A stretch of DNA of 18,026 bases from assembly GCA_002431975.1 (NCBI GenBank), contig DJFA01000064.1, positions 26,345 through 44,370 on the forward strand, written 5' to 3'. The notes under the pieces were generated by a model. That model did not search any database. It was given only the letters and a program-made list of their open reading frames with translations, and was not told the origin of the DNA. Below are positions 7,404 through 15,516 of the stretch, in pieces. Position 1 is the first letter of the stretch. Every line of letters begins with the position of its first letter. The DNA comes from Ruminococcus sp. UBA5884. GTDB taxonomy: Bacteria; Bacillota; Clostridia; Oscillospirales; Ruminococcaceae. A program made the translations under genes and the position numbers.

Positions 7404-9944
7404 TTAGCTGAGTGTTGCAGGGTCAAGGCTCTTAACAACCTTGATGAGGTACTTCTTAATCTGACCGAGGTCTTTAAGGTCAACTACGCCGTCAGGAATA
7501 ACGTCGCCGTTGAGGAGACCCTGAGCAGAAATGTCGCTCATCTTTACATAGTACTGGTTAGCAAGAGTTACGTCTCTTACGTCAACTGCACCGTCAACTG
7601 TTACGTCGCCCCAGAGAATCTTTGAAGGGTCTGCATCACTGTCGCCTGTAGTTGTTGTTGCAGGGTCTTTTTCAGTTGTAACTGCTGTAGTAGCAGCTGT
7701 AGTAGCATCTGTTGTTTCTTCTGTGCTTACTTCAGTTGTAACTGTTGTTTCTTCAGTAGTTGTTTCTATTGGGTCATCTGTCGGGTCTGGAGTTACATCC
7801 GGATAGAGTGCAGCGAGAGCACCGTTAGCCATGAGGATATCACCCATATGCCAGAATCTGTGGTATGTAAATTCTGTTGTATCAGTCTTGCCGTTGTCAT
7901 TGTAGTCAGCTTCAAGAGTTGCATACATTGGGTCTTCCTTGTACTTTGTACGGATGTCGATGAACTTGATACCTGGTTCAATCTTGTCGCCGTTAGGCAT
8001 TGTTCCTGAATAGTATGAAGGAATAACAACTTCCTGTTCAAAGAGTCTTACAAAGTTCGGGTTTGTATCAGGCTTAGCAACACCGATATCATCACGGTAG
8101 AGTTCCCACTGTCTGTCAAGGAGTTCCTTAGCAGTATAGAGAGCCTGACCGCCTGTAGATGAATCTGAACCGTCAGCAGCCTTACCGTCAACGCCCTTTG
8201 CAGCAGCGTAGTAGATAAGAGTATTAGCCCATGAAGCTACGCAGCCTGCGTCAGCTGAACCATAAGCTGTGATTGTAGCTGAAAGACCTGAGTTATCTGA
8301 AGCAGAACCGCTCCATGTATCAGGTTCGCCTGACCAGTCAAGGCTTGCAGCGATTTCATATGTACCGTCATCATTGAGTTTGATACCGTCTTTAAGTGAC
8401 CATTCAACCCACTTGTCAAGGATTCTTTCGAGAGCAGCTTCAATAGTTGTGCCGTCTGAAAGTGTAACGCCTGACTTGTCGCCGTCAGTCTTTACATAGT
8501 AGTAAAGTTCAGCAAGTCTCTGAGCAGCCCATACCTGGTTACCAATCCAGTGGTTTGAACCCGGGTCGAGGTATACAGGATGTTCAACATAGAGCATATC
8601 ATAGAATGTAGATGTAACATAAGTTGTTGAACCATCTTCATTAAGGATACCATCAGAATATGGAGCATATCTACCACGGTTGGAGTTTGTAGCACCGCCT
8701 GCGATAGGGCCGTTGCTTGCCTGGAGCCAGAGATAGAATTCGAGCTGTCTTGCAAGAGATGTTTCATAGTCCTTAACAGCGTTTTCAGCCTTCATGCCTG
8801 ATTTAAGACCGTCATCAGCGAGGAGAGCATAAGCAGCGAGTGGGTTCTGATAGAATTCGTGGCAGTGTGAGCAGCCAATCTGCCATGTCCATGAACCATC
8901 GATTGCACCGCCCCATGATGTATACCAGTTTCTGAGGTAATGAGCTGATTCATAACCTGTTGAAGGTGACCAAGAATCTGTATCAACAGCAATCTTCTTG
9001 TAATATTTATCGAACATATTGTTTCTGAGTTCGTCACCCATCTTAGCAGCAAGAGTTGTAACGCTTGAATCGCCTACACCCCATCTGTTAGCTGCATAAA
9101 CTGCCTGAATAGCACGGTCTTCAGCGTCAGGAGCGTTTGTATATGACCACTGAGCAGCTATTGTGAGTTCGTTAGGAGCTTTGAAGATACCCTTGATACC
9201 CTGCTGTGGGTTACCGTATTTGAGTTCTTCAACGCATGGATGAGGAACTGTTTCCCAACATGATTCCATAGCACCACGCTGGAATGTGTTTATAAGTGTG
9301 AAGCTTGTGCCGCTGCCGTAACCATACCAGTTATCAACGTCAGCGAGCCAGTGCATGAGGTACAGACCCTTGTCTGAAGAATAAGCAGAAGTGAAGTTCT
9401 TCCAGATTGGGTTTGTAGCTGTATTGCCCATTACCATAGCAGCTTCATCAGTAGCATATTCTTCGATTGTATCGAGTTCAGGGCTGTATGTAGCTGAAGG
9501 TGTGTTAGCCCAGAAACCTGACTGCTGTGTAGGAATCATTATTTCCATTGTCTTCCAAGCTTTTGAAAGGTCGCTTGAAGCATCAGAAGTGCCCTGAGTA
9601 AGGATATCTCTCATAGCAGCTACCCAAACGATATATGACATAGCTTCTGAAGTTGTTTCATGACCGTAGTCAGGAGCTTCAACAATCATTGTTTCAACAG
9701 CGTGGTAAGGAACACCGAAACCGCCTGAAGCAACATTGTTTTTGCTGAGGTAACCATTTTCCTGACCGTTTGTTACAACGTCATCATAAAGTGAAAGAAA
9801 TCTGTTCTTATAAGTGTCATCACCGAATGCTTCCGGTTTTGTTCTTGTGCCTGCAGCTGAAGCACTTACAGGAGCAACTGCACCTGTAACTACTGCGAGT
9901 GACATAGCCAGGCTTACAGCCTTTTTCATAGTTTTAGAAATCAT
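7404..9944 (-). CDS. Cellulosomal GH48 cellulase (processive exoglucanase) with dockerin
   Basis: Secreted processive cellulase, usually the dominant catalytic subunit of clostridial and ruminococcal cellulosomes. The signal peptide spans about residues 1-30 (MKK, hydrophobic core, SASAAG). The GH48 domain covers about 36-715. VEAPDYGHETTSEA contains Glu89 and Glu100, which align with Glu44 and the proton donor Glu55 of Clostridium cellulolyticum Cel48F. A Thr/Glu-rich linker (717-778) is followed by a dockerin (779-838) with calcium loops at Asp780-Asp791 and from Asp784/Asp788 onward in the same pattern as the GH9 protein, sharing VR and LK at the loop positions 10-11. There is no carbohydrate-binding module. 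AGAGGAG lies 12 bases before the ATG at 9944. The gene uses C- and G-ending codons more than its neighbours, a sign of high expression. Confidence 0.96.
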   Translation of the reverse strand: MISKTMKKAVSLAMSLAVVTGAVAPVSASAAGTRTKPEAFGDDTYKNRFLSLYDDVVTNGQENGYLSKNNVASGGFGVPYHAVETMIVEAPDYGHETTSEAMSYIVWVAAMRDILTQGTSDASSDLSKAWKTMEIMIPTQQSGFWANTPSATYSPELDTIEEYATDEAAMVMGNTATNPIWKNFTSAYSSDKGLYLMHWLADVDNWYGYGSGTSFTLINTFQRGAMESCWETVPHPCVEELKYGNPQQGIKGIFKAPNELTIAAQWSYTNAPDAEDRAIQAVYAANRWGVGDSSVTTLAAKMGDELRNNMFDKYYKKIAVDTDSWSPSTGYESAHYLRNWYTSWGGAIDGSWTWQIGCSHCHEFYQNPLAAYALLADDGLKSGMKAENAVKDYETSLARQLEFYLWLQASNGPIAGGATNSNRGRYAPYSDGILNEDGSTTYVTSTFYDMLYVEHPVYLDPGSNHWIGNQVWAAQRLAELYYYVKTDGDKSGVTLSDGTTIEAALERILDKWVEWSLKDGIKLNDDGTYEIAASLDWSGEPDTWSGSASDNSGLSATITAYGSADAGCVASWANTLIYYAAAKGVDGKAADGSDSSTGGQALYTAKELLDRQWELYRDDIGVAKPDTNPNFVRLFEQEVVIPSYYSGTMPNGDKIEPGIKFIDIRTKYKEDPMYATLEADYNDNGKTDTTEFTYHRFWHMGDILMANGALAALYPDVTPDPTDDPIETTTEETTVTTEVSTEETTDATTAATTAVTTEKDPATTTTGDSDADPSKILWGDVTVDGAVDVRDVTLANQYYVKMSDISAQGLLNGDVIPDGVVDLKDLGQIKKYLIKVVKSLDPATLS

Positions 9945-10067
9945 GACTAAACTTTTCTCCTCTCATCAATTAAAAAATTTATTCCAAGCAAAGATGAAAT
10001 AGACATCATCTTTTATTAAGTTCCCATTTAAGAGAACCGTGTCAGAACCAGCCTTTACGGCTCTGAC
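9945..10067 (-). promoter_or_regulatory. Structured 5' leader of the GH48 mRNA
   Basis: The predicted transcript begins near 10114 and has about 170 nt before the ATG. Three stem-loops lie in a row: GTCAGA/TCTGAC with inner GCC/GGC (10041-10067), GTTCTC/GGGAAC with a 6-base loop (10020-10037), and AAGATGA/TCATCTT with an 8-base loop (9991-10012). No known riboswitch consensus was recognised. They could stabilise the mRNA or act as an attenuation device. Confidence 0.45.
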
Positions 10068-10120
10068 AAAATCCGTTTCACAATCCTTATACAACTGAAG
10101 CATAATTCTTGCACATCTTA

Positions 10121-10149
10121 ATTTTAATACACATTTGACGTTTTGTCAA
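10121..10149 (-). promoter_or_regulatory. Strong promoter of the GH48 gene
   Basis: On the minus strand a perfect -35 box TTGACA (10149-10144), a 17-bp spacer and TAAAAT (10126-10121, five of six matches) are present. The AT-rich stretch upstream (about 10150-10190) could act as an UP element. Confidence 0.8.
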
Positions 10150-10198
10150 TCCCTAATAATTATACAATCTTAGTTTAAAATTTTTGTGCATATTGCTC

Positions 10199-10246
10199 TG
10201 AAAAACGTTTACATTTTTGTAACATAGTATAAGGTATCGTTTACAT
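10199..10246. promoter_or_regulatory. Pair of cre-like CGTTTACAT boxes
   Basis: CGTTTACAT occurs at 10206-10214 and 10238-10246, 32 bp apart (three DNA turns). The first is preceded by TGAAAAA. The right half matches the CcpA/LacI-family cre pattern (CG, three A/T-type positions, CA); the left halves match poorly. They lie about 90-130 bp upstream of the GH48 start of transcription and upstream of possible promoters of the ABC operon, in the 510-bp gap 9945-10454. Confidence 0.4.
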
Positions 10247-10382
10247 TAAAGTTTTCACTGTCTGCATTATAATTTTTCACATACTCATCACAATTTTTAT
10301 ATATACTTTTATGTAGTTTTATAAAAATTTTTGTTTAAAGTTACATATTGTTCATATTTTATTCACGATTTTCTGAGATAAT

Positions 10383-10388
10383 TATAAT
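10383..10388 (+). promoter_or_regulatory. Candidate -10 box of the ABC operon
   Basis: A perfect TATAAT lies 67 bases before the ATP-binding gene, but the -35 region (about 10359-10366) is poor. A second TATAAT at 10268-10273 with TTAAAG 16 bp upstream is an alternative, more distal promoter close to the CGTTTACAT boxes. Confidence 0.35.
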
Positions 10389-10454
10389 GATATTTTATTG
10401 CTTGAACTGCGATATATCAATATTGACACCAGATATCAGGAGAGGAGAAATTTT

Positions 10455-11387
10455 ATGGTTGAAATAAAAAATCTGACTAAAAAATACGGTCAGATAACTG
10501 CTGTCAACAATATAAGCTTCAGAGCCGAGGAAAATGAAGTTCTCGGATTCTTAGGGCCAAACGGTGCAGGAAAATCCACTACTATGAATATGATAGTCGG
10601 ATATCTCCCGCCTACATCAGGCACTATAACTATTGATGGCATTGACATCTCAAAAAATCCTAAGGAGGCAAAAAGCAAAATCGGCTATCTGCCTGAACTT
10701 CCGCCTCTTTATATGGATATGAAAGTCATTGAATATCTGAGATTTGTTGCAGGAATAAAGAATGTTCCACGTGACAAGCGTGAACTTCAGATTGACCGTG
10801 CAATGTCAAGACTTAAAATCACCGACATGAAAAACAGAGTCATAAAGAATCTTTCAAAGGGCTACAGGCAGAGAGTCGGATTTGCTCAGGCGATAATCGG
10901 CGAACCTAAGGTAATAATCCTTGATGAACCTACTGTAGGTCTTGACCCGAATCAGGTTCTTGAAGTCCGTGACCTTATCAACAAGCTCAAAAAGGAGCAT
11001 ACTATAATATTCAGTTCACATATTCTTCAGGAAGTAAGTGCTGTCTGTGACAGGGTTGTAATAATCAACAAGGGAGAGGTAAAAGCTGTTGATACTATGG
11101 AAAACCTCTCAAACAACGGTGACGGCAAGGTAAAACTCAGAATAAAGATAGAGGGCGACCGCTATGAAGCCGCTGATATACTCAGAAAAACAACCGGTGT
11201 TCTTGATGTTTCAGACTTCAAAAAGGAAACATACAAAACCTTTGAATATACCGTCCTTATCGACAGCGAAGATTCAAGAAAACACGTCATATCTGCTCTT
11301 AATGACAACGGATTTGCTGTTCTTGAAATCCAGACAATAAAAATGTCGCTTGAGGAAATATTCGTCAAGATTACTCAGGGAAAATAA
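10455..11387 (+). CDS. ABC transporter ATP-binding protein (GldA-like)
   Basis: Cytoplasmic ATPase of an ABC-2 type transporter. Walker A GPNGAGKST is at residues 34-42, the signature LSKGYRQ at 133-139, Walker B VIILDEP at 153-159 and the H-loop histidine at 189. The YLPELPPLY segment occupies the Q-loop region, as in many ABC-2 exporters. A C-terminal regulatory part of about 90 residues follows the ATPase core. The start at 10455 is chosen because AGGAGAGGAG lies just upstream; an in-frame TTG at 10398 would add 19 residues but lacks a ribosome site. It is the first of four co-directional genes, 29 bp before the permease. The gene set matches the gldA-gldF-gldG arrangement, where GldA is the ATPase. 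The substrate is unknown. Confidence 0.92.
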   Translation: MVEIKNLTKKYGQITAVNNISFRAEENEVLGFLGPNGAGKSTTMNMIVGYLPPTSGTITIDGIDISKNPKEAKSKIGYLPELPPLYMDMKVIEYLRFVAGIKNVPRDKRELQIDRAMSRLKITDMKNRVIKNLSKGYRQRVGFAQAIIGEPKVIILDEPTVGLDPNQVLEVRDLINKLKKEHTIIFSSHILQEVSAVCDRVVIINKGEVKAVDTMENLSNNGDGKVKLRIKIEGDRYEAADILRKTTGVLDVSDFKKETYKTFEYTVLIDSEDSRKHVISALNDNGFAVLEIQTIKMSLEEIFVKITQGK

Positions 11388-11416
11388 ATTTTTTTATATC
11401 AAGGAAAGGATTAATT

Positions 11417-12148
11417 ATGTTTGCTGTTTATAAAAAAGAGCTTCAGTCATATTTCTGCTCACCGCTGGCATATGCAACAGGAGCTATATTCATACTTATT
11501 TTTTCTCTTTCATTCATAAACTGGATTTTAAATCTTAAAACTGTTACATTTTCATTTTCATTCTCAACTATTTTCTATAACAACTTCTATTATCTCATAC
11601 TTCTCATACCTGCTCTTACAATGAAGACTTTTTCAGAGGAAAGAAAAAACGGTACGGAAGTACTTCTCATGTCCGCACCTCTTAACGTATTCAAGATAAC
11701 AATGGGTAAATTTCTTGCCCTTGCAACAGTATATTTCTGTATGATGGCACTTACATTTGCATTTCCGGTTATAGCATTTTTCACAGGAAAAGTTGTCTGG
11801 TCAGAACTTCTCTGCGGATACATAGGCTTTTTCTTCTGGGGACTTGTATGTATATCACTCGGAATGCTCATGTCATCATTTACTGAAAACCAGATAATTG
11901 CCGCAGTACTCGGCGAAGCCGTAATGATAGGCATAATGTTTATTGATACATTTGCAAACAACAACTTTGTTGCAAATAATCAGGCACTTCACAGTGTTAT
12001 AACATGGCTTTCCCCACAGCAGAGATTCTACAGCTTTGCAAAGGGAATATTCAGTCTTGATGATATAATCTTCTACATTACAATGATAGCCGTTGTACTT
12101 GTATGGAATATGATTTCAATTGAAAAAAGACGCTGGAGCAGGGGGTAA
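11417..12148 (+). CDS. ABC-2 type permease (GldF-like)
   Basis: Integral membrane subunit of the transporter. It opens with the family-typical KKELQSYFCSPLAYATG, followed by about six hydrophobic segments, and carries PALTMKTFSEERKNGTEVLLMSAPL, the cytoplasmic loop conserved in ABC-2 permeases. The length of 243 aa matches GldF-type half permeases. A ribosome site AAGGAAAGG lies before the ATG, and only 7 bp separate it from the next gene. With the ATPase and the GldG-like protein it probably forms one complex. In Bacteroidetes GldAFG is tied to gliding, but homologues are present in many non-gliding bacteria, where the role is unknown. Confidence 0.9.
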   Translation: MFAVYKKELQSYFCSPLAYATGAIFILIFSLSFINWILNLKTVTFSFSFSTIFYNNFYYLILLIPALTMKTFSEERKNGTEVLLMSAPLNVFKITMGKFLALATVYFCMMALTFAFPVIAFFTGKVVWSELLCGYIGFFFWGLVCISLGMLMSSFTENQIIAAVLGEAVMIGIMFIDTFANNNFVANNQALHSVITWLSPQQRFYSFAKGIFSLDDIIFYITMIAVVLVWNMISIEKRRWSRG

Positions 12149-12155
12149 CTGATTT

Positions 12156-14093
12156 ATGGAAAATAACAAGGATAAAAAGCCGTCATCACCGTGGAAGATT
12201 CTTTCAGATGACGGAACAGTGAAAACAACGTCTGACAATAATTCTGAACAGGTTAAAAACGATTCTGATAAAAAGCCTGAACCGGTTAAAAATGATTCTG
12301 ATAAAAAGCCTGAAACGGTTAAAAGCGATTCTGATAAAAAGCCTGAAACGGTTAAAAGCGATTCTGATAAAAAATCTGAACAGGTTAAAAATGATTCTGA
12401 TAAAAAATCTGAACCGGTTAAAAATGATTCTGATAAGAAATCTGAACAGGTTAAAAGCGATTCTGATAAAAAGCCTGAACAGGTTAAAAATGATTCTGAT
12501 AAAAAATCTGAACAGGTTAAAAATGATTCTGATAAAAAGCCTGAACCTGACAAAAAGTCCGAGCCTGAAAAGAAAATAAGCAGGGATTTCCTTAAAAGTC
12601 TTGGCACTACAGGCTTTGCAATTCTTATGGCAATAGTTGTGGCTGTTGCAGTAATACCTGTTAATATGCTTGCCAGCAGACTCAATGTTGAATGGGATAT
12701 GACTCCTAACTCATTCTATACCGGAGAACTCAGCGATGTTTCAAAGGAAATCATTGAAAATCTCTCTGAACCTGTTGATATCTATTTCCTTATGGATACA
12801 GCTGACCTTGACGGAGATTACGAGGTTGGAATAGTTCTTAAAAATACTCTTGAAAAATACGGGGAATTTGATAATATAAACATTATTTCCGGCGACCCTG
12901 ATGAAAATCCTGACCTTTTTTCTGAATTTTCAGATAAATTTGATTCACTCAATAAAGGTGATATCATTGTAAAGGGTTCTAATGGTCTTGTAAAACAGGT
13001 TCTTGCTACAAATCTGTTCCTTTCAGAACCTCTTACATCATCTGAAAGCGACAATGCAGAGGATTATCAGTATACATTCGTAGGCGAAAATTATATAACA
13101 GGTGCTATAAAATATGTAACTGACGGCACTGAACCTTATATCTATTTCCTTAAAGGTCATGGCGAAAAGACTATAACTGAAGATTATACTACTCTTACAA
13201 GCATTTTTGAAAGCTATGGTTATGTAGTAGGTGATGTAAATCTCCAGACTGAACCCGCTATCCCTGACCAGACTCAGGTTATCGTTATTGCTGCTCCTGA
13301 AACTGATATAACAGACAGTGAATATCAGCTCCTTGATGAATATCTTGACAACGGCGGTCATATTGCATTTCTGCTCTCTCCTAACGGTGATGAAGTTGAT
13401 TATACAAATATTGACAAGCTTATGTATGATTTCGCTATCGGCATAGACTATGACAGAGTTTATGAAACTGATGAAAATATGTATATGTCAGGTGACAAGT
13501 ATACTATAGCCGCATACCTCAATGATGTTACTGATTCAACAGGCAGCAGCGGTGCAGGCGATGAAAATCTTACATGGGTTACAGAAGCACGCCAGCTCAT
13601 TGAACAGGGTTATACTCTTGTAATGCCTGAATCAAGAAGTTTCTATTCATATGATGAAGTTGCTGAAAATAATTCAGCTCTTACCGCAAACCCTATCATA
13701 TACGCTTCACCTACTGCAAGAGCTGAAAACTATGGCGGCGTTGACAAAGTCGGAAACTTCACTGACGGTGAAATCCTTTATCTTGCCGCATATGCTGAAG
13801 ATACAGCAAGAAATGACGCTAAAATACTTGTATGGGGAAATGCTGAATTTGCTGATGACGAAATGTATGAAAAAGGCTATACTGTAACTTCACTTTCAGC
13901 ATTTATAAGTTCTGTTGCATGGCTTCACGACAGCAGCATTGACCTTGGAATTGCTGAAAAATCATTCACTCTTGACTATATGCAGATAAATTCACAGTCA
14001 ACCGCTAATAAAATTCTTGCTGTAATCATATTTATACCGGTAGTTGTTGCCGGAATAGGCGTTCTGGTATGGGCAAGGAGGAAAAATGCGTGA
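12156..14093 (+). CDS. GldG-like ABC transporter accessory membrane protein with tandem repeats
   Basis: Belongs by pattern to the GldG / ABC_transp_aux family. A transmembrane helix at about 151-172 (FAILMAIVVAVAVIPVNML) is followed by a large extracytoplasmic domain with the family landmarks IYFLKGHGEKT and LDEYLDNGGHIAFLLSP, and a C-terminal helix ends in WARRKNA. The N-terminal about 148 residues are unusual: after a short lead, nine consecutive 11-residue repeats of the form VKNDSDKKPEQ occupy residues 33-131, then DKKSEPEKK. By the positive-inside rule this charged tail is cytoplasmic. The length of 645 aa exceeds typical members because of the tail. The end overlaps the next gene by 4 bases. 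The function of the tail is unknown. Confidence 0.88.
   Translation: MENNKDKKPSSPWKILSDDGTVKTTSDNNSEQVKNDSDKKPEPVKNDSDKKPETVKSDSDKKPETVKSDSDKKSEQVKNDSDKKSEPVKNDSDKKSEQVKSDSDKKPEQVKNDSDKKSEQVKNDSDKKPEPDKKSEPEKKISRDFLKSLGTTGFAILMAIVVAVAVIPVNMLASRLNVEWDMTPNSFYTGELSDVSKEIIENLSEPVDIYFLMDTADLDGDYEVGIVLKNTLEKYGEFDNINIISGDPDENPDLFSEFSDKFDSLNKGDIIVKGSNGLVKQVLATNLFLSEPLTSSESDNAEDYQYTFVGENYITGAIKYVTDGTEPYIYFLKGHGEKTITEDYTTLTSIFESYGYVVGDVNLQTEPAIPDQTQVIVIAAPETDITDSEYQLLDEYLDNGGHIAFLLSPNGDEVDYTNIDKLMYDFAIGIDYDRVYETDENMYMSGDKYTIAAYLNDVTDSTGSSGAGDENLTWVTEARQLIEQGYTLVMPESRSFYSYDEVAENNSALTANPIIYASPTARAENYGGVDKVGNFTDGEILYLAAYAEDTARNDAKILVWGNAEFADDEMYEKGYTVTSLSAFISSVAWLHDSSIDLGIAEKSFTLDYMQINSQSTANKILAVIIFIPVVVAGIGVLVWARRKNA
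12252..12548 (+). repeat. 33-bp coding minisatellite, nine units
   Basis: Nine head-to-tail copies of a 33-bp unit start with GTTAAAA and encode VK(N/S)DSDKK(P/S)E(Q/P/T). Units differ only at a few codons (aac/aat/agc, cct/tct, cag/ccg/acg). A degenerate unit precedes the array and two shortened ones follow. The unit is a multiple of three, so copy-number change would alter protein length and not frame. Confidence 0.95.
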
Positions 14094-15460
14094 AAAAATA
14101 TCTGAAATTCATTATAATCATTGCACTTGTAATTATTCTGTCAACAGCTGCCTATATAGCTGTTGACAGGTCAAAAACCAGTGAGGAAACTCAGAAATCT
14201 CAGGAGGGTGTAGTCGATTTATGCGGCTTTGATACAGATGATATTAAAAATATGACTGTAACCACTCAGGACGGCACTTATGAATTTAAATTTGAAGACA
14301 GCTTATGGAGCTGGGCTGATGAGGACAACGCACCTTTTGATTGCAGCACTGTTTCTCTCACTCTTATAGCAAACGCAATGTCTGACCTTACATCTACAAA
14401 AATAGTTGCTGAAAACGCTGACAATCTTTCAAAATACGGCTTTGACAATCCGGTAACGATATCCTGCAAAACTTCTGACGGAAAGGAATATTCAATTGAA
14501 CTCGGTTCAAAAAATCCTACCGGCGACAGCTATTATGTAAAAAAATCCGGTGAAAATACTGTATATGCTGTTTCATCATCAACAGGTGACAGCCTTAATG
14601 TTCAGAAAGATGCTCTTAAAAACAATTATCTTATAGATGTTTTTATATCTGAACTCAGAAAAATCAAGCTTGAACGTCATGGCGAACTTATATTTGATGT
14701 TGAAAAGGACGACAGCGGAGTATGGCAGATAATCGCTCCAATAAAGGAAATGACTCCTGACTATACAAAAATATCATCATATTCAGACCTTATTGTCCGT
14801 GCAAATGCCGCCGCATTCATTGAGGAAAATCCTTCTGACCTTTCAAAATATGGTCTTGACAATCCGTCATATGTTCTTAATGCTTCAACTGATGAGGAAG
14901 ATGTTGAGGTTATTTTCGGAAACGAATCCGAAGATATATCAGGCGGAATTTATACCCTTATAAAATCCGCAAAACTTCAGGAAGTAATGGTTTTCTACAA
15001 GAGCAATATTTCATTTTTAGAGGCTGATACAATGAGCATTGTTGACCCTAAGATATATGGCTATAATTTAAGGAAAATATCTGATATAGACCTTGTTCTT
15101 GACGGTCAGAACGTTAAACTCAGCATGGATTCTGATAATGATGAATACAGCTTCAACGGCACTGTTATAGATGATACTGAAAGAATCAATCTCTATACTG
15201 AATTTGTACAGAGCTTCAATATGATGCAGATTGCCGGAACAGAAACTGATTACAGCAATGAAAATCAGACTCCGGCACTTGAAATAAACTATACTCTTAA
15301 AGATGGTTCTGCATTCACCACAGCATATTACTATGATGAAGGTTCTGACAGGTATTATCTCTTTAAAAATGATACCTATACCGGAACTTATGTTTCATCT
15401 GACAGTATCAAGAATATCAAGGCAGCCTATGCAGGAATACTTAACCGTGCTTCTGAATAA
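14090..15460 (+). CDS. DUF4340 domain-containing membrane-anchored protein
   Basis: Fourth gene of the Gld-like ABC operon. An N-terminal membrane anchor (about residues 5-24, FIIIIALVIILSTAAYIAV) is followed by a long extracytoplasmic region with two DUF4340-type units. Each has the signature LSKYGxDNP (about residues 113-121 and 256-264) followed by a beta-rich stretch with LGSKNPTGDSYYV in the first. The chosen start is GTG at 14090: AAGGAGG (14075-14081) lies 8 bases upstream and the GTGA overlaps the TGA of the GldG-like gene. An ATG at 14069 would place this ribosome site inside the gene. DUF4340 genes are often next to GldG-like genes, but their function is not known. No catalytic motif was seen; a structural or substrate-capture role outside the membrane is possible. 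Confidence 0.88.
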   Translation: MKKYLKFIIIIALVIILSTAAYIAVDRSKTSEETQKSQEGVVDLCGFDTDDIKNMTVTTQDGTYEFKFEDSLWSWADEDNAPFDCSTVSLTLIANAMSDLTSTKIVAENADNLSKYGFDNPVTISCKTSDGKEYSIELGSKNPTGDSYYVKKSGENTVYAVSSSTGDSLNVQKDALKNNYLIDVFISELRKIKLERHGELIFDVEKDDSGVWQIIAPIKEMTPDYTKISSYSDLIVRANAAAFIEENPSDLSKYGLDNPSYVLNASTDEEDVEVIFGNESEDISGGIYTLIKSAKLQEVMVFYKSNISFLEADTMSIVDPKIYGYNLRKISDIDLVLDGQNVKLSMDSDNDEYSFNGTVIDDTERINLYTEFVQSFNMMQIAGTETDYSNENQTPALEINYTLKDGSAFTTAYYYDEGSDRYYLFKNDTYTGTYVSSDSIKNIKAAYAGILNRASE

Positions 15461-15468
15461 TAAAAGAC

Positions 15469-15504
15469 AAAGGTCAGGTTCTGAAACCTGACCTTTATTT
15501 TTTT
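15469..15504 (+). terminator. Rho-independent terminator of the ABC operon
   Basis: AAAGGTCAGGTT (15469-15480) pairs perfectly with AACCTGACCTTT (15485-15496) across a CTGA loop, followed by ATTTTTTT. It lies 8 bases after the stop codon of the DUF4340 gene. Confidence 0.92.
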
Positions 15505-15516
15505 GGTTGTTGTTCT

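Noticed and set aside
9945..10114. Known riboswitch in the GH48 leader
   Set aside because: I compared it mentally with common classes such as cyclic-di-GMP and found no conserved core; only generic hairpins are supported.
10398..10454. Upstream TTG start extending the ATP-binding protein
   Set aside because: There is no ribosome site before it, and it lies only 10 bases after the candidate -10 box. The ATG at 10455 has AGGAGAGGAG and begins at the usual family start.
12252..12548. Regular 33-bp repeats resembling a CRISPR array
   Set aside because: The units are directly adjacent with no unique spacers and lie in frame inside a long coding sequence.
12116..12685. Open frames on the minus strand and in another plus frame over the repeat array
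   Set aside because: They arise because the 33-bp unit keeps every frame periodic and free of stops. They have no ribosome site and no family signature; the GldG-like frame explains the region.
14069..14089. ATG start for the DUF4340 protein
   Set aside because: It would put AAGGAGG inside the gene; the GTG at 14090 has ideal spacing and the GTGA overlap with the preceding stop.
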